DNA of 64,000 bases from Marinitoga aeolica (GTDB lineage: Bacteria > Thermotogota > Thermotogae > Petrotogales > Petrotogaceae), in assembly GCF_029910535.1 (NCBI RefSeq), contig NZ_CP069362.1, positions 558,001 through 622,000 on the forward strand, read 5' to 3'. The notes under the pieces were generated by a model. That model searched no databases. It was not told where the DNA came from and saw nothing but the letters and a program-made list of their open reading frames with translations. Shown in pieces: positions 21,939 to 30,968 of this stretch. The translations under genes and the position numbers were made by a program. Each line of letters begins with the position of its first letter. Position 1 is the stretch's first letter.

Positions 21939-23918
21939 ATGGAAGAAAAAGTTTTTAATATAAAAAAAAGTGAATATGTTATTCCAGAGTTTTTCAAAGA
22001 AGAACTTGACGAAGAACAGTTAAAAGCAGTTACCAATTCTACCGGAAGGTCTCTTATAATAGCTGGCCCGGGTTCAGGGAAAACCCGGGTCATTACATAT
22101 AAAATAGCTTATTTATTATCACAAGGAATAAAACCAGAAAATATTCTACTTGTTACTTTTACAAGAGCGTCTGCTAAAGAAATGATAGAAAGGGTTAAAA
22201 ACGTTACTAACATAGACACTTCTTCATTAACCGCAGGAACATTCCATCACGTGTGTAATATGCTTTTAAGGCGATATGCTAAAATCCTTGGTTATGAAAA
22301 TAATTTTTCTATTCTTGATTCCGAAGATGCCAAAGATTTAATGAGGATTGCTAAAAATGAATATAAAGGCAATTTAACTAAAGAAGAGGCTAAACAAATA
22401 CCAAATGAAGGTGTTATTCTAAAAATTGTGGGATATGCTGCTAATACCATAAAATCATTAAGAGAAGCTATTTTAGATATAGCTCCATATTTAATAGATT
22501 ATGAAGATGATATAGAAAAAATTTATATGAATTATTTAGAATTAAAACAGAAAATAAATGCTATGGATTATGATGATATGTTAGTAAACACATTACGTCT
22601 TTTAGAAAATAATGAAGATATTAGAAATCATATTTCTTCAAAATATAAATGGGTATTGGTTGATGAATTTCAGGATACCAGTTTGGTTCAATTGAGAATA
22701 GTTGAATTTTTATCCAGTGTTCATAAAAATCTAATTGTAGTTGGTGATGATTCTCAAAGTATATATTCATTTAGAGGATCAAGATTTGAAAATGTTGAAG
22801 ATTTTCAAAATCACGAAGATGTAAAATTATTTAAAATTCAAACAAACTATAGAAGTGTTCCTGAAATAGTTGAACTTGAAAACTATTTAATTCCTACACA
22901 TTCTATACCAAAAAAACTAAAACCTTTTAGATCATCTTATAATTTTAAGCCAAAAATTGTAAAAACATATGATGAATTAGAACAGGCAGAATTTGTTGTT
23001 CAATTAATAGAAAATAAATTCGATGAAGGCATTTCACCAGAAGATATTGCTATATTATATCGTTCTCACAGTTTATCTATGACATTACAACAAAAACTTG
23101 ATGCAAATAAAATATCCTACAAATTATTATCTGGAAAAAGATTTATAGAAACAAGACATATTAAAGATATTATGGCATTTTTGAAAATAATAAACAACCC
23201 TTTTGATAATATATCTTGGTCAAGAGTATTAAAATTATTTCCTGGAATTGGTCAAAAAACAATGGTAAAAATCACAAATGAATTTTATGCGAATTTAATG
23301 GAGTATACTACACCATATGATGCTTTTGAACATATTAATTTAAAGAAATACCCTAAATTAAAAGACATTATATTATACCTATATGAAAACGAAACAGAAA
23401 ACCCACAAGATTTAATAGATTATATTTATTTAGAATTTTATAGAGAATATCTTGAATTAAATTTTAAAGATGCTTATTCAAGGAAATTAGATGTTGAAAG
23501 ATTATCAGAAATCGCCTCAAGATATGAAACTCTTGATAAATTCCTTGAAGAATTAGCCTTAAGTGAAAACATTGAAATACAAGGTGCAGAAAAGGATAGA
23601 AAAACTGAAAAAATAACTTTAACCACTGTTCATGGTGCAAAAGGGCTTGAATGGAAAGTTGTAATAATAATTTCAGTAAACCCTGGTGATTTTCCTAATG
23701 GCATGGCTTTAAAAGAAAAGAAATTAGACGAAGAAGAAAGGCTTTTTTATGTTGCAGTAACAAGAGCTAAGGATGAATTATATATTGTAAAACAATTAAC
23801 TGGTACTGCCAAACCTTATTATGGTAATTCATTTTATATGAGGCAAAAACTTCCAGACTTTACAGATAAAATACCAAATAGACTTGTCGAATATTGGAAA
23901 ATAGGATATACAGAATAG
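21939..23918 (+). CDS. UvrD/PcrA-family superfamily 1 DNA helicase
   Basis: 659-residue 3'-5' helicase of the UvrD/Rep group, used in repair and clearing replication forks. Motifs in order: Q-motif region LDEEQLKAV, Walker A AGPGSGKT, Walker B VLVDEFQDTS, motif III GDDSQSIYSFRG, motif IV TNYRS, motif V TTVHGAKGLEWKVV, motif VI FYVAVTRAKDELY. All catalytic positions are present. It is somewhat shorter than typical PcrA (about 730), lacking most of the C-terminal extension. It follows rpoD by 13 bases with a ribosome site (GGAGG) and ends at a terminator. Confidence 0.94.
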   Translation: MEEKVFNIKKSEYVIPEFFKEELDEEQLKAVTNSTGRSLIIAGPGSGKTRVITYKIAYLLSQGIKPENILLVTFTRASAKEMIERVKNVTNIDTSSLTAGTFHHVCNMLLRRYAKILGYENNFSILDSEDAKDLMRIAKNEYKGNLTKEEAKQIPNEGVILKIVGYAANTIKSLREAILDIAPYLIDYEDDIEKIYMNYLELKQKINAMDYDDMLVNTLRLLENNEDIRNHISSKYKWVLVDEFQDTSLVQLRIVEFLSSVHKNLIVVGDDSQSIYSFRGSRFENVEDFQNHEDVKLFKIQTNYRSVPEIVELENYLIPTHSIPKKLKPFRSSYNFKPKIVKTYDELEQAEFVVQLIENKFDEGISPEDIAILYRSHSLSMTLQQKLDANKISYKLLSGKRFIETRHIKDIMAFLKIINNPFDNISWSRVLKLFPGIGQKTMVKITNEFYANLMEYTTPYDAFEHINLKKYPKLKDIILYLYENETENPQDLIDYIYLEFYREYLELNFKDAYSRKLDVERLSEIASRYETLDKFLEELALSENIEIQGAEKDRKTEKITLTTVHGAKGLEWKVVIIISVNPGDFPNGMALKEKKLDEEERLFYVAVTRAKDELYIVKQLTGTAKPYYGNSFYMRQKLPDFTDKIPNRLVEYWKIGYTE

Positions 23919-23942
23919 CTCCTCAAATTTTGAGGAGCTATT
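23914..23942 (+). terminator. Terminator after the helicase gene
   Basis: Strong hairpin with an 11-bp stem (AATAGCTCCTC and complement) and 7-base loop, followed by a T-rich tract; it overlaps the helicase stop codon. Confidence 0.88.
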
Positions 23943-24088
23943 AATTTTATTAAAGAACATAAAATTGCTATCTATCCTCTTGCACTGGTATACCTTTTTA
24001 GTGATTTTTTTAACTATGAATAGAGGTTTCCAAAATCACATAGATATAATTTTGATTGAAGCCGAACATGGATGCGGTTCTGAAAGGA
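23943..24088. other. Non-coding flank left of the insertion sequence
   Basis: No gene is seen. If the insertion sequence and one copy of the target duplication are removed, this flank joins 25715 onwards and gives a short open stretch of roughly 45 codons starting near 24040 without an ATG or ribosome site. It may be the remnant of a gene disrupted long ago; I do not recognise it. Confidence 0.4.
24079..24088. repeat. Left copy of the IS target-site duplication
   Basis: TCTGAAAGGA here is repeated at 25705-25714 on the other side of the element. IS256-family elements duplicate 8-9 bp, so the true duplication may be 9 bp plus one chance match. Confidence 0.65.
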
Positions 24089-24123
24089 GACCATAAAAAA
24101 TTTTGTGTAAATAAAAAATAGAA

Positions 24124-24162
24124 CCCTCTTCTTGGTATGGTAAAATAAAACCAAGAAGGGGG
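24124..24162 (+). promoter_or_regulatory. Inverted repeat covering the transposase ribosome site
   Basis: CTTCTTGG (24128-24135) pairs with CCAAGAAG (24151-24158) and the flanking C and G runs extend it with one mismatch. The right arm contains the transposase Shine-Dalgarno sequence (AAGGGGG). Transcripts entering from outside would fold and hide the ribosome site, a known way insertion sequences limit transposase made from neighbouring promoters; its operation here is inferred. Confidence 0.6.
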
Positions 24163-24170
24163 TTTTTAAA

Positions 24171-25418
24171 ATGGCAAAGAGAAAGAAAAAAGAAGAAAGT
24201 AACATTGAAAAGTTAGCAAAGTTAATAGCAAGGGATCCTGAAGTAAATACAATGAAAGATGTATATGATAAGATTAAAGAATTGATGGGACCAATAATAC
24301 AAGAAATGTTAGAAGCTGAATTAGAAGATGAGTTAGGGTATGAGAAATACGATAAAGAAAATAAAGAAACAGATAATTCTAGAAATGGATACAGCTCAAA
24401 AAAGGTAAGATCAAGTATGGGTGAGATGGAATTAAAAATACCCAGAGATAGAAAAGGGGAATATGAACCGAAAATAATACCAAAATATAAAAGAGATATT
24501 TCAGATATTGAAGGTAGAATAATAGGAATGTATGGTTTAGGATTAAGTACGAAAGATATAGCTAAGAATGTAGAAGATATATATGGAGTAGAATTATCAG
24601 CTGAAATGATAAGTAAAATAACTAATAAGATATTACCCGAAATTAGAGAGTGGCAAAGCAGACCATTAGAAGAGATATATACTTTTGTTTTCATGGATGG
24701 AATAGTATTTAAAGTAAAAGATGATGGTGAAATAATTAAAAAGACTGCATATGTTGTAATAGGAGTAAATATTGATGGATTTAAAGAAGTCCTTGGTATA
24801 TACATAGGGGAAATTGAATCATCAAAATTTTGGTTAAGAGTATTGAATGATTTAAAAAATAGAGGAGTTAAGGATATATTAATAGCTTCAGTAGATGGAT
24901 TAACTGGATTTCCACAAGCAATTAAAGCTGCATTTCCTGATACTGTAGTACAAAGATGTATAATACATCAAATAAGAAATACATTAAAATATGTTAATTA
25001 CAAAGATAGAAAGGAACTTGTAAATGATTTAAAAAAAGTATATAAAGCACCGAATAAAGATATAGCTTATTCAAATCTACAGGATTTAAAAGAAAATAAA
25101 TGGACAAAATACAAATTAGCATTAGAAAGTTGGGAAAAACACTGGGAAACAATATCGCCATATTTTGATTATGGTGATGATGTAAGAAAAATAATGTACA
25201 CAACAAATGTAATAGAATCATTGAATAGACAATATAGAAAAGTGACTAAAAATAAAACTTCATTTCCAAATGATGATGCATTATTAAAAATATTATATTT
25301 AGCAACAATAGATGCAACAAAAAGATGGACAGCTCGATATAGAAACTGGAGTAAAGTCCTAAACGAACTATCCATCTTTTTTAAAGAAAGAATAACAAAA
25401 TACGTCTATAATTCTTAA
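24171..25418 (+). CDS. IS256-family (mutator-type) transposase
   Basis: DDE transposase of 415 residues, full length for the family. The acidic triad is visible: Asp in VFMDGIVFKVK, Asp in ASVDGLTGFPQAI followed by the signature VVQRCIIHQIRNTLKYV, and Glu in NVIESLNRQYRK. The N-terminal region with ELEDELGY and SRNGYSSKKVRS is the typical DNA-binding start. No stop or frameshift interrupts it. Starts at ATG 24171 after AAGGGGG. Confidence 0.96.
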   Translation: MAKRKKKEESNIEKLAKLIARDPEVNTMKDVYDKIKELMGPIIQEMLEAELEDELGYEKYDKENKETDNSRNGYSSKKVRSSMGEMELKIPRDRKGEYEPKIIPKYKRDISDIEGRIIGMYGLGLSTKDIAKNVEDIYGVELSAEMISKITNKILPEIREWQSRPLEEIYTFVFMDGIVFKVKDDGEIIKKTAYVVIGVNIDGFKEVLGIYIGEIESSKFWLRVLNDLKNRGVKDILIASVDGLTGFPQAIKAAFPDTVVQRCIIHQIRNTLKYVNYKDRKELVNDLKKVYKAPNKDIAYSNLQDLKENKWTKYKLALESWEKHWETISPYFDYGDDVRKIMYTTNVIESLNRQYRKVTKNKTSFPNDDALLKILYLATIDATKRWTARYRNWSKVLNELSIFFKERITKYVYNS

Positions 25419-25704
25419 TACAACTAAATTCAAAAACCTGAAATAATCAATAATACATAAAACTAAATGCTAAAAACTAACACTAAAAATATATTCTCAA
25501 TTTAATAATGTTAAATCTTGCAGTTAAAATTGCAAAAGAGTGTTTATTCCCAAAAATCACATCAAAAACTTCTGAAAATTACTACTAAAGCATATTACAA
25601 TATAGACGATAATTCATATGAAAATAATTTAAGAATAATAATCCAATTTAATTAATTTATTACCATCCAAGAAGAGGCATTTACACAAAATTTTACATGC
25701 TACC
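25419..25704. other. Unassigned 286-bp tail of the insertion sequence
   Basis: Longer than the usual non-coding end of IS256-type elements. It has no complete gene. Short frames such as the one giving YNIDDNSYENNLR near 25596-25640 vaguely recall the end of another transposase family but are interrupted by stops. The last 26 bases are the right inverted repeat. Confidence 0.4.
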
Positions 25705-25714
25705 TCTGAAAGGA
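25705..25714. repeat. Right copy of the IS target-site duplication
   Basis: TCTGAAAGGA, identical to 24079-24088. Confidence 0.65.
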
Positions 25715-25821
25715 ATCTAAGAATGATTAATTTTTTCAGATTAGCAATCATTTGTTTAAATAAGTTTTATTTTAATTCCACTTTAGACGCGAATATTATT
25801 TTATTTTATACTTTGTCTAAA

Positions 25822-25858
25822 AACTAAAATCCTCTTTTCAGGGAGATTTTAGTTTTAT
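25822..25858 (-). terminator. Terminator after the AAA/PD-(D/E)XK gene
   Basis: Perfect 12-bp stem (AAAACTAAAATC and complement) with a 13-base loop and a T run on the minus strand. Between 25715 and this hairpin nothing else is recognised. Confidence 0.75.
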
Positions 25859-25864
25859 TAATAA

Positions 25865-27391
25865 TTATATTTTTTCTATAATATAATCTTCAATATCCCT
25901 TTTTTCTGAGTTTATATTTATTCCTATTATGTATATTTCTTTACCTTCACTTATGTATTTTTCATAATATTTCTTTTCTTTTATTTGCTTTATTGCTTCT
26001 TTTGCACTTTTATCTAATTTTATTTCAAATAAATATATTTTATCATTATGTTCTAATACTAAGTCACTTCTTCCAAGATTTGTTAATTCTTCTGCTGTTA
26101 CATTCAATCCTGCTGATGCTAATATTGTATATATTAATGAGTGATAATAACTTTCTCTTTTTTGGTGTAAGTTATACGGTATCGCACTTATTATCCTTTT
26201 TATTTCTTCTATTTCATTTGCTTCTATTTTTTCATATATTTTATTTTCTATTTCTTCTATTTCTTCTAATCCATAATTTGCTTCTAATATTAATTCTGAA
26301 AAGCTATTTTTTACTTCTATGTTTGGATAGTCTAATATGTATTTTTTTCTTAGTCCATATCTTTTTATTCCTTTAAATGTTAAATAACCAGCCTGTGCGA
26401 AGAATATGTTTGCTTTTGCATCTTCTATTTCTCTTGTTGAGAAATCCATTGCACTTACTGGATATTTTGTTAATTCTTCATAGGTTACTTTTTTACCTTT
26501 TATATATTCATATATAAATGATGGTGACCCACTTTCAAACCAATAATTTTGAAATTCTTTTTTTTGGAAGAATTTTAATATTGAAAATGGATTATATACA
26601 AAGTGTTCCCCATCAAATGAGAACCCATTATAATATTTTTTCATTTCCTGTAATAGTTCTTTTTCTGTTATTTTTAATTTTTCTGCAGTTTCTTTTATGT
26701 ATTCAGCAAAATAACTTTCCAGTTCTTCTTGTGTGTATCCCAACATTTGTGAATAATCATTATCTAATGATATATCATTTAAATTATTCAATGCTGAAAA
26801 TACTCCTGTTTTTGTGAATTTTGTTATTCCAGTTAGAAAAACGAATTTTATATATTCATCCCTGGATTTAATTGTTACATAGAAATCTCTTAGTATTTCT
26901 CTATATCTTTCTGCTTTTTCTTTGTTATTTATATTATCTAATATCGGTTTTTCATATTCATCTACTAATATTACTACTTTTCCTTTTTTGGAAAGTTTTA
27001 TTATTAATTCATCAAATGCAAATTTATAATCTTCTTCTATTATTTCTACATTATTCCTTTGACCTTCTTGTTTTATTAATTTTGTCAAACTCTTTTTAAA
27101 TCTTTCTTCATTATCTGTTGCTGCTAATAGAACGTTTAATCTTATTATTGGATATTCTTTGAATTCCCATTTGTCATATATGTATGTATCTTTAAATAAT
27201 TCTTTTTCTCCATTGAATATGTAATATAATGTCGATATTGTTAAGCTCTTCCCAAATCTTCTTGGACGAGATAAAAAATAATATTTTCCATTATCTATTA
27301 AATCAAAAATGTATTTTGTTTTATCCACATATATGTAATTTCCTTCTATTATTTCCTTATAATCCTGTATCCCTATTGGTAGTTTTTTCAT
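25865..27391 (-). CDS. AAA-ATPase / PD-(D/E)XK nuclease-like protein of unknown role
   Basis: 508 residues. The N-terminal half is the AAA-ATPase-like domain found in this family (Pfam AAA-ATPase_like): YVDKTKYI, then a P-loop-like RRFGKSLTIS, and a Walker B-like VVILVDEYEKPI. The C-terminal part is a PD-(D/E)XK nuclease fold (PDDEXK_9 type) with SDLVLEHNDKIYLFEIKL, where Asp and the Glu-x-Lys triad are intact. Start taken at ATG 27391 directly after GGAGGTG; an upstream in-frame ATG at 27406 lies within that ribosome site. This family is multi-copy in many anaerobes, often beside mobile DNA, as here next to an IS. Substrate and role are unknown; defence or DNA processing are guesses. Confidence 0.88.
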   Translation of the reverse strand: MKKLPIGIQDYKEIIEGNYIYVDKTKYIFDLIDNGKYYFLSRPRRFGKSLTISTLYYIFNGEKELFKDTYIYDKWEFKEYPIIRLNVLLAATDNEERFKKSLTKLIKQEGQRNNVEIIEEDYKFAFDELIIKLSKKGKVVILVDEYEKPILDNINNKEKAERYREILRDFYVTIKSRDEYIKFVFLTGITKFTKTGVFSALNNLNDISLDNDYSQMLGYTQEELESYFAEYIKETAEKLKITEKELLQEMKKYYNGFSFDGEHFVYNPFSILKFFQKKEFQNYWFESGSPSFIYEYIKGKKVTYEELTKYPVSAMDFSTREIEDAKANIFFAQAGYLTFKGIKRYGLRKKYILDYPNIEVKNSFSELILEANYGLEEIEEIENKIYEKIEANEIEEIKRIISAIPYNLHQKRESYYHSLIYTILASAGLNVTAEELTNLGRSDLVLEHNDKIYLFEIKLDKSAKEAIKQIKEKKYYEKYISEGKEIYIIGININSEKRDIEDYIIEKI

Positions 27392-27447
27392 CAGTTCCAC
27401 CTCCATTTTAATTATACCATATAAGAAATAATAAAATTATTATAAAA

Positions 27448-27489
27448 AATAAAGTGCCTGATTTTTAAATCAAAATCAGACACTTTATT
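27448..27489 (-). terminator. Terminator after the EF-hand-type exported protein gene
   Basis: 18-bp stem with a single mismatch (arms 27448-27465 and 27472-27489) and a 6-base loop, followed by a T-rich tract on the minus strand. Confidence 0.9.
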
Positions 27490-27497
27490 AATGAATA

Positions 27498-28631
27498 TTA
27501 ATATAATATATTTTCTATAAATATTTTTAAAGTGTTAAATTCTTCTTCCAAAGTTGGCATTTGTATTTTCCATATTGGTTCTTTTTCAAAAATTTCTGCT
27601 TTAGTTTTATATACCATTTTATTATCTGGATTTAATATAATTATTGTATGTGGATAAAATAACTTCATTTTTTCTTGAATAATTTCATATTCATTTATTC
27701 CCTCAATTAAAGTAACTTCTAAATTAGAATATTCTTTTTCAAAAATTTCTTTTATATTATCTTTTTCTTCTTTATTTACTAAGAGTAAAATTTTAACTTC
27801 TAATTTATCAGAAACATTATCATTTAAATATCTAAATATCTTATTATATTCTTTATTCAATGGTACAAACAGTATTATTTCCCACTTTTTATTATTTTTT
27901 ATTTCTATTTTTTTATCTGCAAAATTTATATTTTCAGGAAATTCATAACCAACATTACCAATTATATTTTCATTAGTTTTATCAAAAATAATTTTTTCTC
28001 CATTTTTTGAAACTTCTGCTACTTCATAATTTTCTCCATTTATATTAATATACTTTTTAAATATTTCATTACTTTCATATTTGTTATCTGAATTTAAATC
28101 TATACCTAATACTATATTTTCCAAATCATATACACCATCTGAATTTGTATCTGCAATAAACATTTTATACCTTTTATCGTTAATATTAACATAATCCTCT
28201 TTTCTTGTTATTCCAAAATATCCAAATTTATCTAAAAAGTACTCTAATACAATCGTATATTCATAATTTTGACCTTCAAAGTTATAATTAATTGTTGTAA
28301 AATCATATATTTTATTATCCATACTTTCAAATATATAGTTATCGGTATAATCATCTGTCAAATTTTTATTATTATTCGAATCTACAATAATAACTCTTTT
28401 ATTATTTTTTATACCTGTAATTACATTAAAATAGCTATTTCCAATATTAATTTTACCAAATTGAATTTTTTCAAGGTTTGGATATACTAAAATTTCTGAA
28501 GGTTTTTGAGATAATACTATTGGCTTAAATAATGTCTGCATCATACCAACTTTTGTTTGATCTAATTTAACTGAAACTGACGCATAAACAAACACAGGTA
28601 ATAACAATAAAATAATAAGCAGCTTCTTCAT
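27498..28631 (-). CDS. Exported protein with calcium-binding-type loops, function unknown
   Basis: 377 residues from ATG 28631, which follows GGGGGTG; a longer frame from GTG 28664 runs through that ribosome site. The N terminus is a signal peptide (MKKLLIILLLLPVFVYAS). Three acidic loops resemble EF-hand or dockerin-type calcium sites: DSNNNKNLTDD, DTNSDGVYDLEN and DLNSDNKYESNE. The C-terminal third (about 265-365) alternates strands and helices like a thioredoxin-fold domain but has no CxxC. No family name can be given. It is probably in the same transcription direction as the preceding exported protein gene but separated by a terminator, so it is likely expressed on its own. Confidence 0.7.
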   Translation of the reverse strand: MKKLLIILLLLPVFVYASVSVKLDQTKVGMMQTLFKPIVLSQKPSEILVYPNLEKIQFGKINIGNSYFNVITGIKNNKRVIIVDSNNNKNLTDDYTDNYIFESMDNKIYDFTTINYNFEGQNYEYTIVLEYFLDKFGYFGITRKEDYVNINDKRYKMFIADTNSDGVYDLENIVLGIDLNSDNKYESNEIFKKYININGENYEVAEVSKNGEKIIFDKTNENIIGNVGYEFPENINFADKKIEIKNNKKWEIILFVPLNKEYNKIFRYLNDNVSDKLEVKILLLVNKEEKDNIKEIFEKEYSNLEVTLIEGINEYEIIQEKMKLFYPHTIIILNPDNKMVYKTKAEIFEKEPIWKIQMPTLEEEFNTLKIFIENILY

Positions 28632-28745
28632 CCTATCACCCCCGTTATTAATTATAAAAATCACAATCCACTTTAAGTATAAAACATTATTGTTAACAAT
28701 TAAGTTTTTTATGGTTACAAAATAATTAAAACAAGTTTTTATATA

Positions 28746-28775
28746 ATATACTCCTGGGAATTCCCAGGAGTATAT
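28746..28775 (-). terminator. Palindromic terminator after the OB-fold protein gene
   Basis: A perfect 30-base palindrome centred on GGGAATTCCC, ending one base before the upstream gene's stop codon. The T tract that follows is weak. Confidence 0.7.
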
Positions 28776-28776
28776 A

Positions 28777-30366
28777 TTATTTCATTAAATATTTAATTGT
28801 ATTTATTGCAAGTTGTGCATCATTTCCCCATTGCCAACCATTATGTAATAAATCACTGGTATCTCCAGTTCCATCATCAAATGGAGAACTATCCCCAATC
28901 GCAACTACTTTTCCTTTTCCATAATTAGTCACTATCATATATGGCTTTTTCTCTGAATTTGCAATTAATACTTTCACATTTTTATTTAGTATTTTGATAG
29001 ATGATCCATTCCAAACTCCTATATTTTTAATTCCTTGTGTAATCTCATCTTTATATACATATTTTAAAGGTGCTTCTTCTAAATCATCTCCAACAAATTT
29101 AAACCCAAAGGTTTCAACAAACGTATTAAATATTCTTGGTGAATCCCAACCATTTCCATTCCTGTCTGAATTTCCATGATCTGCAATTATGAATAATGAT
29201 CCTCCATTTTTAACAAAATTCAATATTGCAGCTATTTCTTCTTCCTTAAATGGTTTATTGGGTTCCGGAATAACTAATATTTTATACATCTGAAGTATAT
29301 TTTCATCTAAATTTTCTTTTATTTCATTAACACTTAATCCTAAATTTCTAACTGCATCAGCAAAATCCGAATATGCTCCATTTATTACCCAATCAGCATT
29401 TCCAGCAGTTTGCCCATGATAATTGTCAAATAATACTTTATTACTATAGCTGTCTTTTTCTTTATTCACTGGAATAATTTTCATACTTGTTTTATTTCCT
29501 TTTTTATCAGAAATAGCTCTTAAAACTAATTTGAAATTTTCTGGTATTGTTTCTAAATCGATTTTTATAATTGTATTATTTCTCAATAATTCTACATTTT
29601 TTATGTTACCTTTTAATATTCTAATAGATTTATTAGCTATAATACTTTTTTCATTTAATGGTTCATTAAATTCTATATAAATTGAATTATCTCTTATTGC
29701 ATATGTTTTCACTTCTGGAGGAAACACGTCATCGACAACTATATCTTTCATATCTCTTGGCCAAAGTTCATATGCTGACATATATTGACCTAAAACCCCT
29801 ACAACTTTCATATTTATTCCTGTTTTAAATAATGCTGGATTTATTCCTGTATTTTCACGAATAAATACCATCCCTTTTCCGCTTCCATCATCTATAAATA
29901 TTTTTCTCACATCGTATTTATCTATTTTTACTATTTTACCCTCAGTTTCTAAAAACATCCCTTCATATTCTTCTTTATTTATATCTTTAGTTTTTATTTT
30001 TATAGGGTTTGGTAAAGGATTATTTCTCGATATTATCTTATAATAATGAGATTTATTATCACTTTCTAAAACCAATTCTGTATTATTTCTATGTGTCCAA
30101 ATATATCCTCTTGCTTCCACCAAATCGCCTCTATTGACATTCTCAAATTGTCCTCCTCTATAATATAGATTTATTCCTCCTGTTTTATCTTGAATTATGA
30201 TTATGTTAACATCATATGGTCCAGGCTCAACAGTAACTATTCCTCTAACAGTCACTGTTTGCAAATCTTTTAATTGTCTCGCATCTGAGATACTAATAAC
30301 ATTATTAGATGAAAAGGCTATAATAATCATAAACAAAGTAACTAATACAAGGATATTTTTTTTCAT
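28777..30366 (-). CDS. Exported multidomain OB-fold protein, function unknown
   Basis: 529 residues with a signal peptide at 1-25. Next come two OB-fold-like modules: one at about 30-110 (TVTVRGIVTVEPG, IIIQDKTGGINLYY, GDLVEARGYI) and a second at about 125-210 (FLETEGKIVKID, IFIDDGSGKGMVFI). These resemble the OB modules of YhcR-type surface nucleases, but no nuclease domain is present. At about 213-310 there is an Ig-like module (SIYIEFNEPLNEKSI). The last 200 residues look like the DUF4350 / GATase-like Rossmann fold (ILVIPEPNKPFKEEEI, LNFVKNGGSLFIIADHG). AGGAGGG precedes the ATG. Possibly an envelope binding protein. Confidence 0.7.
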   Translation of the reverse strand: MKKNILVLVTLFMIIIAFSSNNVISISDARQLKDLQTVTVRGIVTVEPGPYDVNIIIIQDKTGGINLYYRGGQFENVNRGDLVEARGYIWTHRNNTELVLESDNKSHYYKIISRNNPLPNPIKIKTKDINKEEYEGMFLETEGKIVKIDKYDVRKIFIDDGSGKGMVFIRENTGINPALFKTGINMKVVGVLGQYMSAYELWPRDMKDIVVDDVFPPEVKTYAIRDNSIYIEFNEPLNEKSIIANKSIRILKGNIKNVELLRNNTIIKIDLETIPENFKLVLRAISDKKGNKTSMKIIPVNKEKDSYSNKVLFDNYHGQTAGNADWVINGAYSDFADAVRNLGLSVNEIKENLDENILQMYKILVIPEPNKPFKEEEIAAILNFVKNGGSLFIIADHGNSDRNGNGWDSPRIFNTFVETFGFKFVGDDLEEAPLKYVYKDEITQGIKNIGVWNGSSIKILNKNVKVLIANSEKKPYMIVTNYGKGKVVAIGDSSPFDDGTGDTSDLLHNGWQWGNDAQLAINTIKYLMK

Positions 30367-30417
30367 ACTAAATCCCTCCTAAAATTGTTTTAATTTAACA
30401 TAACATTATATCATAAA

Positions 30418-30465
30418 AAATAAAAAGTGGAGCACATTTATTTAAATGCACTCCACTTTTTATTT
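30418..30465 (-). terminator. Terminator after the PepSY gene
   Basis: Long hairpin (arms 30418-30440 and 30443-30465) with only a two-base internal mismatch, followed by T6 on the minus strand. It closes the regulator operon. Confidence 0.9.
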
Positions 30466-30499
30466 ATACTTTTTTAACAACTATTCATTTAATATGATT

Positions 30500-30913
30500 T
30501 TAGTCTTTTTCCTCATTGTCTTTTTCTGAATCATTTTCTAAATCATTATCTAATTCATCTTTTAATATTTTACCATTATTAGCATCAATTTTTACATCAT
30601 GAATTTTTTGACCATCATTTATTAATACTCCATACACTATATTACCATTCTCATCTTCAAGCTGTATATCAGTTATACTTCCATTAATATAATTTAACGC
30701 TACGCTTTTTGCTTCATCTTTTGTCAATTTTACTTTCACATTGATCAAATTATCATCATTTTTTTCTTCGTCTGAATCTTTCATATTTTTTGATTGTTCA
30801 ACAGTGGTAGATTTTTGACTTGGTAAAATATTTTTATTTGTTGCAAAAATAGAAACCGTACTTAAAATAATTAAAGCTGCTATCATACTTACAATAATTA
30901 ATTTTGATCTCAT
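30500..30913 (-). CDS. Membrane-anchored PepSY-domain protein
   Basis: 137 residues: a signal anchor (MRSKLIIVSMIAALIILSTVSIFA), a Ser/Asp-rich linker, one PepSY domain (LTKDEAKSVALNYI to IDANNGKIL, about 62-120) and a strongly acidic tail (DNDLENDSEKDNEEKD). PepSY proteins bind or inhibit peptidases and often accompany two-component systems in the envelope. It lies directly downstream of the histidine kinase gene with 140 bases between that contain two direct copies of TTCTCATA, so it may be the regulated output or a feedback modulator of the system. Strong ribosome site GGAGGGA before the ATG. Confidence 0.85.
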   Translation of the reverse strand: MRSKLIIVSMIAALIILSTVSIFATNKNILPSQKSTTVEQSKNMKDSDEEKNDDNLINVKVKLTKDEAKSVALNYINGSITDIQLEDENGNIVYGVLINDGQKIHDVKIDANNGKILKDELDNDLENDSEKDNEEKD

Positions 30914-30968
30914 AAAATCCCTCCTTTTGTTTTTTGTATTTTGTTTTTTTATTTATTTTTTAGCTTAT

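Larger units (their letters stand above)
24089..25704 (+). mobile_element. IS256-family insertion sequence
   Basis: A complete element of about 1.6 kb. One intact transposase gene is flanked by imperfect terminal inverted repeats sharing AAAATTTTGTGTAAAT (24097-24112 and the complement at 25679-25694). A direct repeat of 10 bases lies outside the ends. The ends are inferred from the repeat positions and could shift by a few bases. The intact frame, matching ends and surviving duplication suggest recent insertion. Confidence 0.85.

Noticed and set aside
24014-24805. 263-codon frame antisense to the transposase gene
   Set aside because: It overlaps a transposase with all DDE residues; the antisense protein has low-complexity composition and no ribosome site.
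25590-25660. Remnant of an IS66-type transposase inside the IS tail
   Set aside because: The similarity is limited to a dozen residues in one frame and is interrupted by stops; not enough to name a family.
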